A model generated the notes under the pieces. The model did no database searches. It was not told where the DNA came from and saw only the letters and a list, made by a program, of their open reading frames with translations. 64,000 bases of DNA from Amycolatopsis solani (GTDB taxonomy: Bacteria > Actinomycetota > Actinomycetes > Mycobacteriales > Pseudonocardiaceae): NCBI RefSeq assembly GCF_033441515.1, contig NZ_JAWQJT010000002.1:2294001-2358000 (forward strand), given 5' to 3'. Of the stretch, positions 43,982 to 52,679 are shown one piece after another. How positions within the stretch are numbered: the first letter of the stretch is position 1; each line of letters opens with the position of its first letter. The position numbers and the translations under genes were made by a program.

Positions 43982-44440
43982 TCACGTGTCGATGCCGAAG
44001 CTCTCGACCGTCAGCACGAGCGTCTCCATGGCGATCTCGTTCTTGGTCGCGTTGAACGACGGTCCGGTGTACTTCGTCGGCCAGGCCCGGTCGAAGTTCC
44101 AGCGCATGACCTCCTGGCGGTTCTCGTCGAGCATCACGATCGAGCCGGACGTGCGCCGCACCCGGCCGTCGAGCGCCTCCTTCACCCAGTTCCAGAAGCC
44201 GATGTGGCCGGTGATGCCGCGCTTGAACGTCAACGCGCTCGGGAACTTCTTGAGCCCGACGAGCTTGCGGACCGTGATGTCCTCGCTGCCGTTGCGGTAC
44301 TCGATCTGCGGCATTTCGATGTCGAACCCGCTGGCCTCGGTGAACGACCCGCTCACCGCGACCCCGTCGTCGCTGACGTTGGTCACGATGACCAGGAAGT
44401 TGTACGCGGCATACGGGTCGTCGCGCGTCACAGGTGGCAT
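43982..44440 (-). CDS. Tail tube protein (Afp1/gp19-like)
   Basis: 152 residues, standard length for the main CIS tube protein. Motifs: DPYAAYNFLVIVTNV, GFDIEMPQIEYRNGSEDI, KKFPSALTFKRGITG and a C-terminal NFDRAWPTKYTGPSFNA. Hexamer rings of this protein stack as the inner tube expelled on contraction. An AAGG ribosome-binding site precedes ATG 44,440. It lies 19 bp after the main sheath gene, the usual sheath-tube order of contractile systems. Confidence 0.93.
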   Translation of the reverse strand: MPPVTRDDPYAAYNFLVIVTNVSDDGVAVSGSFTEASGFDIEMPQIEYRNGSEDITVRKLVGLKKFPSALTFKRGITGHIGFWNWVKEALDGRVRRTSGSIVMLDENRQEVMRWNFDRAWPTKYTGPSFNATKNEIAMETLVLTVESFGIDT

Positions 44441-44459
44441 GTCCCTTGCCTTTCAGTGG

Positions 44460-46724
44460 TCAGACGAGCTGGGGCTCGCGGGTCTTCTGCTGGATCCGGA
44501 AGATCACGAACTCCGCCGGGAACACCGGCGCCACCCCGATCACGCAGATGAGCCGTCCGTTGGCGATGTCGTCATCGGTCATCGTGGAGCGGTCGCACTG
44601 GACGAAGAACGCCTCGTCCGCGGTGGTGCCGGCGAGCGCGCCACTGCGCCACACCGTGGTGAGGAAGTTCGCGACCGTCTGCCGCACCAGCGCCCACAGC
44701 GATTCGTCGTTCGGCTCGAACACGACCCACTGGGTGCCTTCGTCGATCGACTCTTCGAGGAACAGGAAGAGCCGGCGCACGTTGACGTACTTCCACGAGG
44801 TGTCCGAGGACAGCGTGCGCGCGCCCCACACCCGCTGGCCGAGGCCGGGGAAGAAGCGCAGCGCGTTGATCCCCCGCGGGTTCAGCAGGTCCTGGTGCCG
44901 CTTGGTGACGTCCTGGGCGATGCCGTCGGTCAGCCGGATGCCGCGGATGACCGCGTTGGCCGGCGCCTTGTGCACCCCGCGCTCGACGTCGGTGCGGGCG
45001 TAGATCCCGATGATGTGCCCCGACGGCGGCACCTCGACGAACTGGTTGGTCGAGGGGTCGTTGACGACCAGCCACGGGTAGTACAGCGCGGCGTACTTGG
45101 TGTCGAACGGTTCCCGGAACGCCTGGATGCCCTCGATGTCGAGGCCGTCGCGCGGGTCGAGGACGGCGAACCGGTCCTTGAGCTGCTCGCAGTGCGTGAC
45201 CAGCGCCGATTCGACGGTGCCCGCCCACACCCCGGGCACCGCGCAGATCGCCACCTCGTCGATGTCTTCGAGCGCCACGATGCCGGTGCGCTTGCCGCTC
45301 CCGCCGTCCGTGCCGACGAAGTCCCCGACGTCGAGGCCCCCGAACGCGTCGTCGCCGTCGTCGGCCAGGCTGAGCCACGAGCCGGTGGCGGGCGTGGGGA
45401 ACTCGGTGGGATCGGTGCTCAGGTCCAGCGCGGTCGCCCGCACCAGCCGCGACCGGCTCGCCAGCGTGCCGGTCACCGTGCCGGGCGCGTCGCCGGCCAG
45501 GCGCAGGTTGCGGAACGTCTCGGTCACCGAGCCGCCGCCGGGGTCGCTGAACCGCGTGTCCACTGTGGACTCGACCAGCTGGAGCCGGGCGGTCTCGAAG
45601 ACCTCCGCGGGCGTGTCGGCGTCGAACGTCACGAGGTCGTCGGGCTCGATCGCCACGACGTTCAGGGTGCTGAGCTGGGTGCCGGTGTCGAGCTGCGTGA
45701 CCGCGCCCTCGTACAGCCGGCTCGAGCCGCTGATCCGCAGCTTCGGGCCGGCGGCGGCGTTGGCCCGGCGCACCCGGCGCACGGTCAGGCCGGTCTTCCA
45801 CGGCGCGTGCGTGGTGCCGTCGGGGAAGGTGAGCGTCACCTTCCCGGCGTCCGGCTGCGCCACGGTGACCGGGAACCGCCGGTCGTTGATCAGGACCCAG
45901 ACGTCGTGCGGCAGCTCGTCGGGGTCCAGCCCGGGCACCGCGTTCACCTGGATCGACGCGGCGTCGCGCTCGGCGTCGGCGGCGAGCGCGGTGATGAGCA
46001 GCGCCCCTTCGTTCGGCTCGGGCAGCACCGGCAGCGACGCGCTGACCGACGGCGTGATCCGCACCTGGACCGCCTTGCCCCAGGAACCCGGGCTCGACGC
46101 GGAGAACCGCAGGCTCGGCGTGGCCACCCGCGGGGCCTTCTGCACGTAGTCGCCGCGGGCCGCCTTGACCTCCGCCGGCAGGCCGGTGCCGAGCGTGACC
46201 CGCGCCTTGGCGGCGTCGTACGCGGTGATCGTCACCGCGCCGATCTCGACGTTGTCACTCCCGCGGAAGACCTTGAGCTGGTCCGTCCCGGTGAAGCCGA
46301 CCAGGTGGGTCAGCTCCAGCACCTTCGAGCCGGCCGCGGCGTCCCGGGTGATCGCGCTGACCAGGCCGGTGCCGAGCGTGCCGGACGCCGCCTGCGCGGT
46401 GGCGCTGGCGACCCGCTTGACGTAGAGGCGCTGGCCGCCGTTGTCGAAGAACCCCTTGACCGCCAGCGGGAACAGCCACCAGCGGCCGCCCTCGGTCGGG
46501 TTTTCGGTCCAGGCGTCCCGGATCGCCGGGTCGGGCTCGGGCAGGAACCCGCCGAAGATCGTCTGGAACTCGAGGAAGTTCGTGACCAGCTTGGGCTTCC
46601 CCTCGGTCGGGCCGCGCTGGGTGACCCCGACCATGCCCGCCGTGCTGGTGCTCACCCCCGCGATCGGCCGCGGCCCCGCGTCGACCTCCTCGACGTAGAC
46701 GCCGGGGCTCAGGTACTCGGGCAT
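44460..46724 (-). CDS. Main tail sheath protein
   Basis: 754 residues. It begins MPEYLSPGVYVEEVDAGPRP, the hallmark of contractile sheath proteins, and ends with the conserved LGQRVWGARTLSSD, VNVRRLFLFLEESIDEGTQW and FLTTVWRSGALAGTTADEAF. It is much longer than the usual 350-500 residues because of an extra beta-rich middle (about 150-450), probably a surface-exposed insertion. Contraction of the sheath drives the tube outward. AAGGAG precedes ATG 46,724. A TCCACWGTGGA copy lies at 45,559. Confidence 0.94.
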   Translation of the reverse strand: MPEYLSPGVYVEEVDAGPRPIAGVSTSTAGMVGVTQRGPTEGKPKLVTNFLEFQTIFGGFLPEPDPAIRDAWTENPTEGGRWWLFPLAVKGFFDNGGQRLYVKRVASATAQAASGTLGTGLVSAITRDAAAGSKVLELTHLVGFTGTDQLKVFRGSDNVEIGAVTITAYDAAKARVTLGTGLPAEVKAARGDYVQKAPRVATPSLRFSASSPGSWGKAVQVRITPSVSASLPVLPEPNEGALLITALAADAERDAASIQVNAVPGLDPDELPHDVWVLINDRRFPVTVAQPDAGKVTLTFPDGTTHAPWKTGLTVRRVRRANAAAGPKLRISGSSRLYEGAVTQLDTGTQLSTLNVVAIEPDDLVTFDADTPAEVFETARLQLVESTVDTRFSDPGGGSVTETFRNLRLAGDAPGTVTGTLASRSRLVRATALDLSTDPTEFPTPATGSWLSLADDGDDAFGGLDVGDFVGTDGGSGKRTGIVALEDIDEVAICAVPGVWAGTVESALVTHCEQLKDRFAVLDPRDGLDIEGIQAFREPFDTKYAALYYPWLVVNDPSTNQFVEVPPSGHIIGIYARTDVERGVHKAPANAVIRGIRLTDGIAQDVTKRHQDLLNPRGINALRFFPGLGQRVWGARTLSSDTSWKYVNVRRLFLFLEESIDEGTQWVVFEPNDESLWALVRQTVANFLTTVWRSGALAGTTADEAFFVQCDRSTMTDDDIANGRLICVIGVAPVFPAEFVIFRIQQKTREPQLV
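45559..45569. repeat. TCCACWGTGGA palindrome, copy 5
   Basis: Perfect copy inside the main sheath gene, read as Ser-Thr-Val-Asp with ACT. Confidence 0.7.
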
Positions 46725-46748
46725 GGTTCAGCTCCTTCTCCACTACCG

Positions 46749-47471
46749 CTACTGCTCGACGATTTCGATGACGTGACTGCTGTTCCGTTCGGCGGGCAGC
46801 CGGACGTCCAGCGCTCCGGTCCGTCCCGGCCGTTCGGTGGCCGTCAGGTGGAAGACCTGTTCCGGCGGCGGCCCGGCGACGAGCTCGCCCTCCCAGCGCA
46901 GCGCGAGCCGGAACGCGCCGGCCGCGCTGGTCAGCGTCCGCTCCAGCCACGCGACGCCGTCCCGGCTGGTGACCCCCCGCGCCTCGACCAGGGCGTTGGC
47001 CACCGGTACGCCGTGCGCGACGACGACGCCGTACACCGTGCGCACGCCCGGCCCGTACGGGTAGGCGGCGCTCGGCAGCAGCCGGACCACCCGCGGCTCG
47101 CCGGTGACCGCGGGCGGGGTGTCGTCGTCGTACGGGTACGCGGTGAACTCGACGCCGGTCAGGCTCGCGTCGAAGTCCTCGCCGTCCGCCGGGTAGAGCG
47201 GCGCGAACCCGATGGCGCCGAAGCGGACGCGGAACCGCTCCGGCTGCGCGCCCGGGCCCCGGCGCCGGCCGAGCTCCGGGTAGGCGATCACGGCGCTCGG
47301 GGTCCGGATCGGCGGGGTGTCCTGGCGGACCCACGCGTTTTCCGCCGGGTCGAAGCGCTCCAGCTCGGTGCTCACGTCGGCGGCCCGCGCACGCTGGGCG
47401 AATTCGTCGAAGGGCACGAACCAGGCCGGGCTGTGCAGGACGGAGGATTCGAGGGGGTAGAAGCGGGTCAT
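46749..47471 (-). CDS. CIS protein with Ig-like/carboxypeptidase-regulatory fold
   Basis: 240 residues. The first part (MTRFYPLESSVLHSPAWFVP) is unfamiliar. The C-terminal half, VVVAHGVPVANALVEARG then LERTLTSAAGAFRLALRW, resembles a carboxypeptidase regulatory-like beta sandwich. Such domains occur in surface and adhesive proteins. It overlaps the DUF4255 protein's stop (ATGA) and precedes the sheath, suggesting a terminator or cap accessory. Function unknown; no signal peptide. Confidence 0.72.
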   Translation of the reverse strand: MTRFYPLESSVLHSPAWFVPFDEFAQRARAADVSTELERFDPAENAWVRQDTPPIRTPSAVIAYPELGRRRGPGAQPERFRVRFGAIGFAPLYPADGEDFDASLTGVEFTAYPYDDDTPPAVTGEPRVVRLLPSAAYPYGPGVRTVYGVVVAHGVPVANALVEARGVTSRDGVAWLERTLTSAAGAFRLALRWEGELVAGPPPEQVFHLTATERPGRTGALDVRLPAERNSSHVIEIVEQ

Positions 47472-48040
47472 GGCACCGGCGCCCCGGTGATCGTGCGGCT
47501 GCGGACCAGCCGCAGCTCGGACACGTCGAGCGAGTCGAGGTTGACGACCCGGACCTCGTAGTTGAGGGACAGCCGGTAGGGCTTCTGGATCGCGTACCAG
47601 ATCCACGACTTCTGATCGAGCGTCAGCGGCGTCAGCGTGAACTGCAGCGCGTCCGTGGTGCCGGCCAGGCTGCCGGTGAGCTCCTCGCCCGCCCAGATCG
47701 CGTCGTCGTAGAAGACCTGGAGCGCGCGGCCGATCATCTGGTGCTGCGTGGCCTGGCTGCCGCCCCACGGCGTGATCAGGTACCGCAGCAGCAACGCCAT
47801 CGGCGGCTTGCGGCTCGTCGGCGGCGCCGGCGGCAGCGACCGCACCGGCGGCCGGTTGCGCGAGGTGGGGTCTTCGGCGATCTCGTACAGGAAGACGGTG
47901 AGCGTGGCCCGGCTCGGCCGGTCCTCGAGGTCGCTCAGCACCGCGGTCGGCGGGTCGTTCGGATCGAGCCCGCGCAACGCCTCGGTGAGCCGGTCGACGA
48001 TGATCGTCGACACGTCGGCGACGACGCCGAAATCGCCCAT
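47468..48040 (-). CDS. DUF4255-domain protein, CIS tail terminator (Afp16-like)
   Basis: 190 residues. The DUF4255 (Pvc16 N-terminal) motifs are clear: VVADVSTIIVDRLTEALRGL, LTVFLYEIAEDPTSRN, PPMALLLRYLITPWGG and LQFTLTPLTLDQKSWIW. In Afp and PVC particles Afp16/Pvc16 caps the distal end and sets sheath assembly. ATG 48,040 has GGGGAGG about 8 bases upstream. It is the first gene of the 24-kb CIS operon, divergent from a small gene and a BTAD-type regulator. Confidence 0.88.
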   Translation of the reverse strand: MGDFGVVADVSTIIVDRLTEALRGLDPNDPPTAVLSDLEDRPSRATLTVFLYEIAEDPTSRNRPPVRSLPPAPPTSRKPPMALLLRYLITPWGGSQATQHQMIGRALQVFYDDAIWAGEELTGSLAGTTDALQFTLTPLTLDQKSWIWYAIQKPYRLSLNYEVRVVNLDSLDVSELRLVRSRTITGAPVP

Positions 48041-48208
48041 GCCAGTCCTCCCCTTGGTCCTGCCGCGGCAGCATCGCAGGGGTGGCGTGGCCGGTCCGCG
48101 ACCCGCGCGTCGCGCGAGCGTCACGACGGCGTTCCCGGAGCGGGCGTTGACGTGCCCGCACACGCGGCGGCGACGCCGCGGTGACAGGGCTGCGCGCATC
48201 CTGCGTCG

Positions 48209-48415
48209 GTGGAGGTCCCCGAGGAACGGTCCGGCAGCATGGTCCTGCGTGCGTGGCTGGAAGGCGGCGACCCCGGCGCCCTGCGGGTCCGCATCCTCTC
48301 CACGATCGGCACCGAAGAGGCCAGGCCCGTCGCGGTGACGTCCCGCGAGGCGGTGCACGCGGCCGTGCAGAGCTGGCTGGACGAGCTGGGAGCAGGGCCG
48401 ACAACACTTTCGTGA
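48209..48415 (+). CDS. Small conserved-looking hypothetical protein
   Basis: 68 residues from GTG 48,209 (ATG 48,239 would give 58 and has AGGA upstream). The core LRAWLEGGDPGALRVRILS and REAVHAAVQSWLDELGAG forms a beta-helix pattern. Short proteins of this shape occur widely in actinobacteria, but I cannot name a function. It lies between the CIS promoter and the BTAD regulator on the regulator's strand. Confidence 0.6.
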   Translation: MEVPEERSGSMVLRAWLEGGDPGALRVRILSTIGTEEARPVAVTSREAVHAAVQSWLDELGAGPTTLS

Positions 48416-48502
48416 CGCCTCGACGACGGCGCATCGACGATGATTTCCCGTAACGTATTCCCTGCGGGTCGCGAATTGCCCCACAGTGGGGTCGATCCGA
48501 TC

Positions 48503-48522
48503 GGTTGGGGCGTAGGTTGGGG
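48503..48522 (+). promoter_or_regulatory. Direct repeats GGTTGGGG before the BTAD regulator
   Basis: GGTTGGGG occurs at 48,503-48,510 and again at 48,515-48,522, 12 bp apart, the second copy 5 bases before the ATG. A 13-bp palindrome CCCCACAGTGGGG lies just upstream at 48,479-48,491. SARP-type regulators bind direct repeats, so autoregulation is possible. Confidence 0.45.
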
Positions 48523-48527
48523 AACCG

Positions 48528-49253
48528 ATGCGCGTTGAAGCAACACAGATCGTGACACTGCGGCTGCTCAAAGGATTCACGCTGCTGGTGGGCGACGACC
48601 CCGTCGCGCTGTCGTACAGCGCGCAGCGGCTGCTCGCCTTCCTCGCGCTGCAGGACCGCCCGCGGACGCGGACGTACGTGGCGAGAACGCTGTGGCCGGA
48701 GGCGACGACGCCCCGCGCGAACGCGAACCTGCGCTCGTCGCTGTGGCGCGCGTCGCGCACCGGCCACCGCGTCATCGACGCGTCCGCGCAGGAAATGGCG
48801 CTGGCGGGCGGCATCACCGTCGACATCCACGACGCGGTCGCCCGCGCGCACTGCCTGCTGGACAAGACGTGCCTGTGCGACGACATCCTGACCCGCCAGA
48901 CCCGCGACGACCTGTCCGCCGACCTGCTGCCCGAGTGGTCGGACAACGAGTGGGTGCTGATCGAGCAGGAGCAGTACCACCAGTTGCGGCTCTACGCCTT
49001 GGAAGCCATGGCCAAGCGCCTCACCACGGCCGGCCGCCACGGCGAGGCGGTGGCCGCGGGGCTCGCCGCGGTCCGCGCGGAACCGTTGCGGGAGAGCGCC
49101 CACCGCGTCCTCATCGACGCCCACCTCGCGGCGGGCAACCGCGCGGCGGCGCAGCACCAGTACGAGCAGTGCCGCTGCACGCTGCTCGAGGAACTGGGAC
49201 TCGAGCCGTCCGACACCCTGCGCAGCCTCTTGCCGAACATGACCGCGCATTAG
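48528..49253 (+). CDS. BTAD-domain (SARP-like) regulator, candidate CIS regulator
   Basis: 241 residues. The N-terminal winged-helix DNA-binding part has LLKGFTLLVGDDPVALSY and RTRTYVARTLWPEATTPRAN. The C-terminal bacterial transcriptional activation domain has LYALEAMAKRLTTAGRHGEA, REPLRESAHRVLIDAHLAAGNRAAA and LLEELGLEPSDTLRSLL. There is no ATPase or TPR extension. It is divergent to the CIS operon and the nearest regulator, so it is the natural candidate to control it; this is inference from position. Confidence 0.87.
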   Translation: MRVEATQIVTLRLLKGFTLLVGDDPVALSYSAQRLLAFLALQDRPRTRTYVARTLWPEATTPRANANLRSSLWRASRTGHRVIDASAQEMALAGGITVDIHDAVARAHCLLDKTCLCDDILTRQTRDDLSADLLPEWSDNEWVLIEQEQYHQLRLYALEAMAKRLTTAGRHGEAVAAGLAAVRAEPLRESAHRVLIDAHLAAGNRAAAQHQYEQCRCTLLEELGLEPSDTLRSLLPNMTAH

Positions 49254-49458
49254 TTCCGGCGCGAAACAATGGGTATTGCCCTTTCGGGCGAATCCGATCA
49301 GGCGCATTTCCCGATCGGGCGCCACGACGATTTCGGTACATTCCGGGTTCCGGGCCGACGAGATCCGTTCGGCCCGGACCGTGATTCACCGACGGGCTCT
49401 CACCGCGGCGGAGCGGACTCGGCCGATCGGCCGAGCCCGCCGACGACCCGGACCGGGG

Positions 49459-50766
49459 TCAGGCCGGCCGCTCCGGGTCCAGCGAGTTGCCCGCCGGAAT
49501 GTGCCCGCAGCTCGACGGGGCCCGCCGGCCCGCGAACCGGTCCGCGAGCCAGCCGATCGCCGCCGGGGCCCACGCGGCCGCGCCGCCGACGTGGCTGAGC
49601 GCGTTGTACTGGACGTACTTGATGGAGTCGTTGCCGGTCGCGCAGTACTGGCGGGCCAGCGCGCGCACGTCGCCGGCGACCATCACACCGTCGCCGGTGC
49701 CGATGCCCGGCAGGTTGCTGGTCGTCCCCTCGAGGAACCCGGCGTTGCCCTGGGCGATGAAGCCCGGGACCGACGGCGTCGGCGCCGAACCGAGGTTGAC
49801 CTTGTTCACCGCGGCCACGAACGGCGGCACCGAGTTCGGGTTCGCGTACTCGGGCTTCGCGATCTTCTGCCACGTCAGCCCTGGGTACCGCCCGAGCGCG
49901 CTGATGATCGACGCGTGGTCCAGCTCGTCGAGCACCTTCAGCCCGTACTCGCTCGCGTACGGACGCAGGTCGATGCCGAAGCCGCGCGCGACGCCGATCA
50001 GCGCCATCGGGATCACCCCGGACCACACCGGGCTGCCGCTGACGTACTTCAGGTTGTGCGCGGGGTCGACGAGCACGCCGCCTTCGGTGAAGCCGACGAG
50101 GTTCTCGTTGACGTCCGGCGCGTAACCGGGCGCGAGGGCGGCCGCCCAGCCGGTCGCGATGGCCCCGCCCGAGTAGCCGAGGAGCCCGAACTTCGTGCGG
50201 CCGTCCATCCCCGTGGCGGCCGAGCTCGTCGCGGCGCGGATCGAGTCGAGGGTGGCCGTGCCGTACTCCGGCCCCGCGGCGAAGTCCGCGGTCTGGCCTT
50301 CGGTGTCGGGCACGACGACGTTGTAGCCCAGCAGCAGCGACGGGAGCAGCAGGAGCGACTCGCCGTTGGGCAGCAGCCCGCCGAGCGTGACGTCCCCGGC
50401 GATCGCGCGTGACGGCGAATCGGCGGGGTCGAGCGAGTCGTAGGCCGACTGGTACGAAACGGCTTTCGTGCGATCGCCGGTGATGCTGCGGACGACCGAG
50501 GTGACGTTGGCGGCCGGGCGGCCCTGCGCGTCGGTGGTGCGGTAGAGCAGCTGCACGGCCTGGACCGGCGTGGCGAGGCCGACGACGTGGTAGGCCAGGG
50601 TCCGGGTCTTGAGCACGGTCCCCGGTGCGAAGGAAGACAGCGGCGCGCTGCCGTCGTAGCGGTAGAAGGAATCGGACGCGGCGGTGGCGGCGGTCGCCGG
50701 CGTGGCGGCGGACACCAGCGCGAGCGCGGCGGCGAGCACCGCGAGGCGAACGGGCTTTCGGGTCAT
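49459..50766 (-). CDS. Secreted lipase-family (LIP) protein
   Basis: 435 residues. A signal peptide (MTRKPVRLAVLAAALALV, cleavage near ATPATA) precedes a secretory lipase domain. The nucleophile elbow is GYSGGA, and a late LSHVGGAAAW likely holds the catalytic His. ATG 50,766 follows AAAGGGGA. The frame is open further upstream, but that would bury the signal peptide. It probably hydrolyses lipids or esters outside the cell. It is divergent from the STAS-ATPase gene; no operon partners. Confidence 0.85.
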   Translation of the reverse strand: MTRKPVRLAVLAAALALVSAATPATAATAASDSFYRYDGSAPLSSFAPGTVLKTRTLAYHVVGLATPVQAVQLLYRTTDAQGRPAANVTSVVRSITGDRTKAVSYQSAYDSLDPADSPSRAIAGDVTLGGLLPNGESLLLLPSLLLGYNVVVPDTEGQTADFAAGPEYGTATLDSIRAATSSAATGMDGRTKFGLLGYSGGAIATGWAAALAPGYAPDVNENLVGFTEGGVLVDPAHNLKYVSGSPVWSGVIPMALIGVARGFGIDLRPYASEYGLKVLDELDHASIISALGRYPGLTWQKIAKPEYANPNSVPPFVAAVNKVNLGSAPTPSVPGFIAQGNAGFLEGTTSNLPGIGTGDGVMVAGDVRALARQYCATGNDSIKYVQYNALSHVGGAAAWAPAAIGWLADRFAGRRAPSSCGHIPAGNSLDPERPA

Positions 50767-50932
50767 GACTCCCCTTTGAATCATGAAGTGGATCACTCGA
50801 CGACGCCAAGCTACCAGCGAGTAGGTACGCGGTACAGCCGCGTACCCGAACCTCACCCACCCGTGGGGGACTACCGCGGGCGCCGGTCCGGTCTTAGCGT
50901 GGCGTTACCGGGTTCTCGGCGGAGGAGAGACG

Positions 50933-51685
50933 ATGCACGGCACGCTCGACCTCGAGGTGGCTGCCCGGCCGCACTACACGTTGGTCACCGTCACCGGCGG
51001 CCTCCACCTCGGCAGCTACCGCCGGTTGCGCGACGGCCTCCTCGAGATCGCGGCGGACGGCCCGGACGCGGTGATCGCCGGCGTCGGCGACCTCGACTTC
51101 AGCGAGGTCGCCCCGGTCGGGGTGTTCGCGCTCGTCGCCCGCCGGATCCGGGTCTGGCCGGGGATCCCGCTCGCGCTGGCCACCGGCACCGCGGATCACG
51201 CGCGAGCGCTGCGAGAGCACGGCATCCACCGCGAGGCCGCGCTCGGCGAAGACGTCCCCAGCGCGGAACGAGCGCTGGGCAAACCGGCCCGGCGCCAGGC
51301 GGAACTGGTCCTGCCCCGCGGCACCGAAGCCCCGGCGATCGCCCGCGCCGCGGTGCGCCGGGCGTGCGCCGAGTGGGACGTCCCGCACTTCGTCTACGAC
51401 GGCATCCTCGTCGCCGGCGAGCTCGCGACGAACGCGGTCCAGCACACGACATCCGCCGCCACGCTCCGCCTGGACCTCCGCCACGGCCGCCTGACCATCG
51501 CAGTCCTCGACGACGACCCCCACCCGGCCGTCCTGGGCCCCCGCCCCCGCCCCGGCTCGTCCGGCCTCGGCCTGCACCTGGTGGCGCATTCGGCGCAGAA
51601 GTGGGGCAGCAGCCCGCGGTGGTCCGGCGGGAAGGCCGTTTGGGCCGTTCTGACGAGCGAACGCCGCACCAGCGCACCGGAGTGA
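50933..51685 (+). CDS. STAS-HATPase fusion (anti-sigma type regulator)
   Basis: 250 residues. The N-terminal half is a STAS-like domain (DAVIAGVGDLDFSEVAPVGV); where SpoIIAA has DSSGL it has APVGV, so no phospho-acceptor Ser. The C-terminal half is a GHKL ATPase with N-box VAGELATNAVQH and G-box GSSGLGLHLVAHS, as in RsbW anti-sigma factors. GGAGGAGAG lies just upstream of ATG 50,933. A fused sensor/anti-sigma switch is likely. The 3' end is the first unit of a downstream repeat array. Confidence 0.82.
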   Translation: MHGTLDLEVAARPHYTLVTVTGGLHLGSYRRLRDGLLEIAADGPDAVIAGVGDLDFSEVAPVGVFALVARRIRVWPGIPLALATGTADHARALREHGIHREAALGEDVPSAERALGKPARRQAELVLPRGTEAPAIARAAVRRACAEWDVPHFVYDGILVAGELATNAVQHTTSAATLRLDLRHGRLTIAVLDDDPHPAVLGPRPRPGSSGLGLHLVAHSAQKWGSSPRWSGGKAVWAVLTSERRTSAPE

Positions 51686-52200
51686 CCGGACCCGCGACCA
51701 CCCCCGGCCTGCACCCCGCCACGCACTCCGCGCCTGCACCTCGCCGCGCACTCCGCGCAAGTCGCCGAACGCGGCACCGCCGCACCGGAGTGACCGGACC
51801 CGCGACCACTCGCGCCTGCACCCCGCCGCGCAACCGCCGCACCGCCGCACCGGAGTGACCGGACCTGCGACCACCCCCCGGCCCGCACCTCGCCGCGCAC
51901 TCCGCACAAGCCGCCGAACGCCGCACCGCCGCACCCGCCGGCACCGGACCCGCGACCACCCCCGCCAACGACCTCGCCGCACTCCGCGCAAACCACCGAA
52001 CGCCGCACTGCCGCACCCGCCGGCACCGGACCCGCGACGACCCCTGGCCTGCACCTCGCCACGCACTCCGCGCAAGCCGCCGAACGCCGCACCGGACCCG
52101 CAACCACCCCGCGCCTGCACCCCGCCGCACACTCCGCGCAAGCCGCCGAACCGCCGCACCAGCGAACTCCGCACTGCCGCACCGGCCCAGCTGGCACGGC
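51655..52200. repeat. Imperfect tandem repeat array (unit about 80-100 bp)
   Basis: About six degenerate units, each carrying GAACGCCGCACC, (G)CACCGGAGTGACCGGACC or its variant, GCGACCACCCC, CCTGCACCTCGCCGCGCACT and CCGCGCAAGCCGCC. The first unit contains the last codons and stop of the STAS-ATPase gene. The long open frames on both strands are products of the repetition and not genes. It fills the gap to the convergent anti-sigma gene. Confidence 0.75.
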
Positions 52201-52223
52201 CCGGCGCGCCGGAGTGAGCGGGG

Positions 52224-52679
52224 TCAGCAGGGCTCCGGGTCCATCGCGATCGGCTCCGCCCGCACCGTGCACGGCCGGATCGTGCCGCTGCCGCAGTCGA
52301 TCCGGGCCCACACCGTCTTGCCGGGTCCGGCGCTGCGCACGCCCCAGATCCGCGAAAGGTCGCGCACCAGCACCAACCCGCGGCCGCGCGGGGTTTCGGG
52401 GTCCGAGTCGGCGGGCTCCGGGCGTTCGCCGCCGTCGTCGTGGACCTCCAGCAGCGCCGAGCACGGGAACGGGTCGGCCGAAGCGGTGACCGTGACCGGG
52501 CCGGCGCCGTGCTCGTGGGCGTTCGTGGCCAGTTCGGTCACCACCAGCTGCACCGCCCACAGGTGGTCCGCGCCCAGCAGGGGCAGCACCCGTGCGGTCC
52601 ACCGCCGGAGCGCGCTCAGCGGCGGTACGGCGTCCGGCTCGATCACGAACACCGACCGGTCTTCCGGCCCCGAGCTCAT
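52224..52679 (-). CDS. GHKL ATPase, anti-sigma/RsbW type
   Basis: 151 residues. The single ATPase domain has N-box VVTELATNAHEHG and G-box PRGRGLVLVRDLSRIWGV. These small kinases bind sigma factors or phosphorylate STAS antagonists. ATG overlaps the stop of the STAS gene upstream (4 bases), so the two are co-translated partners. The STAS partner lacks the usual Ser, so phosphorylation is not expected and regulation may be by binding alone. Confidence 0.85.
   Translation of the reverse strand: MSSGPEDRSVFVIEPDAVPPLSALRRWTARVLPLLGADHLWAVQLVVTELATNAHEHGAGPVTVTASADPFPCSALLEVHDDGGERPEPADSDPETPRGRGLVLVRDLSRIWGVRSAGPGKTVWARIDCGSGTIRPCTVRAEPIAMDPEPC

Noticed and set aside
23930..48040. CIS cluster as a prophage or type VI secretion system
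   Set aside because: No capsid, portal, terminase, integrase or lysis genes, no TssJLM membrane complex and no ClpV. The DUF4255 protein and Afp15-like ATPase point to an eCIS-type system.
51655..52200. Repeat array as a CRISPR
   Set aside because: Units are imperfect, of variable length, without unique spacers, and no cas genes are nearby.
51690..52220. Open frames on both strands within the repeat array
   Set aside because: They come from the repeat composition and have no start-site or family support.
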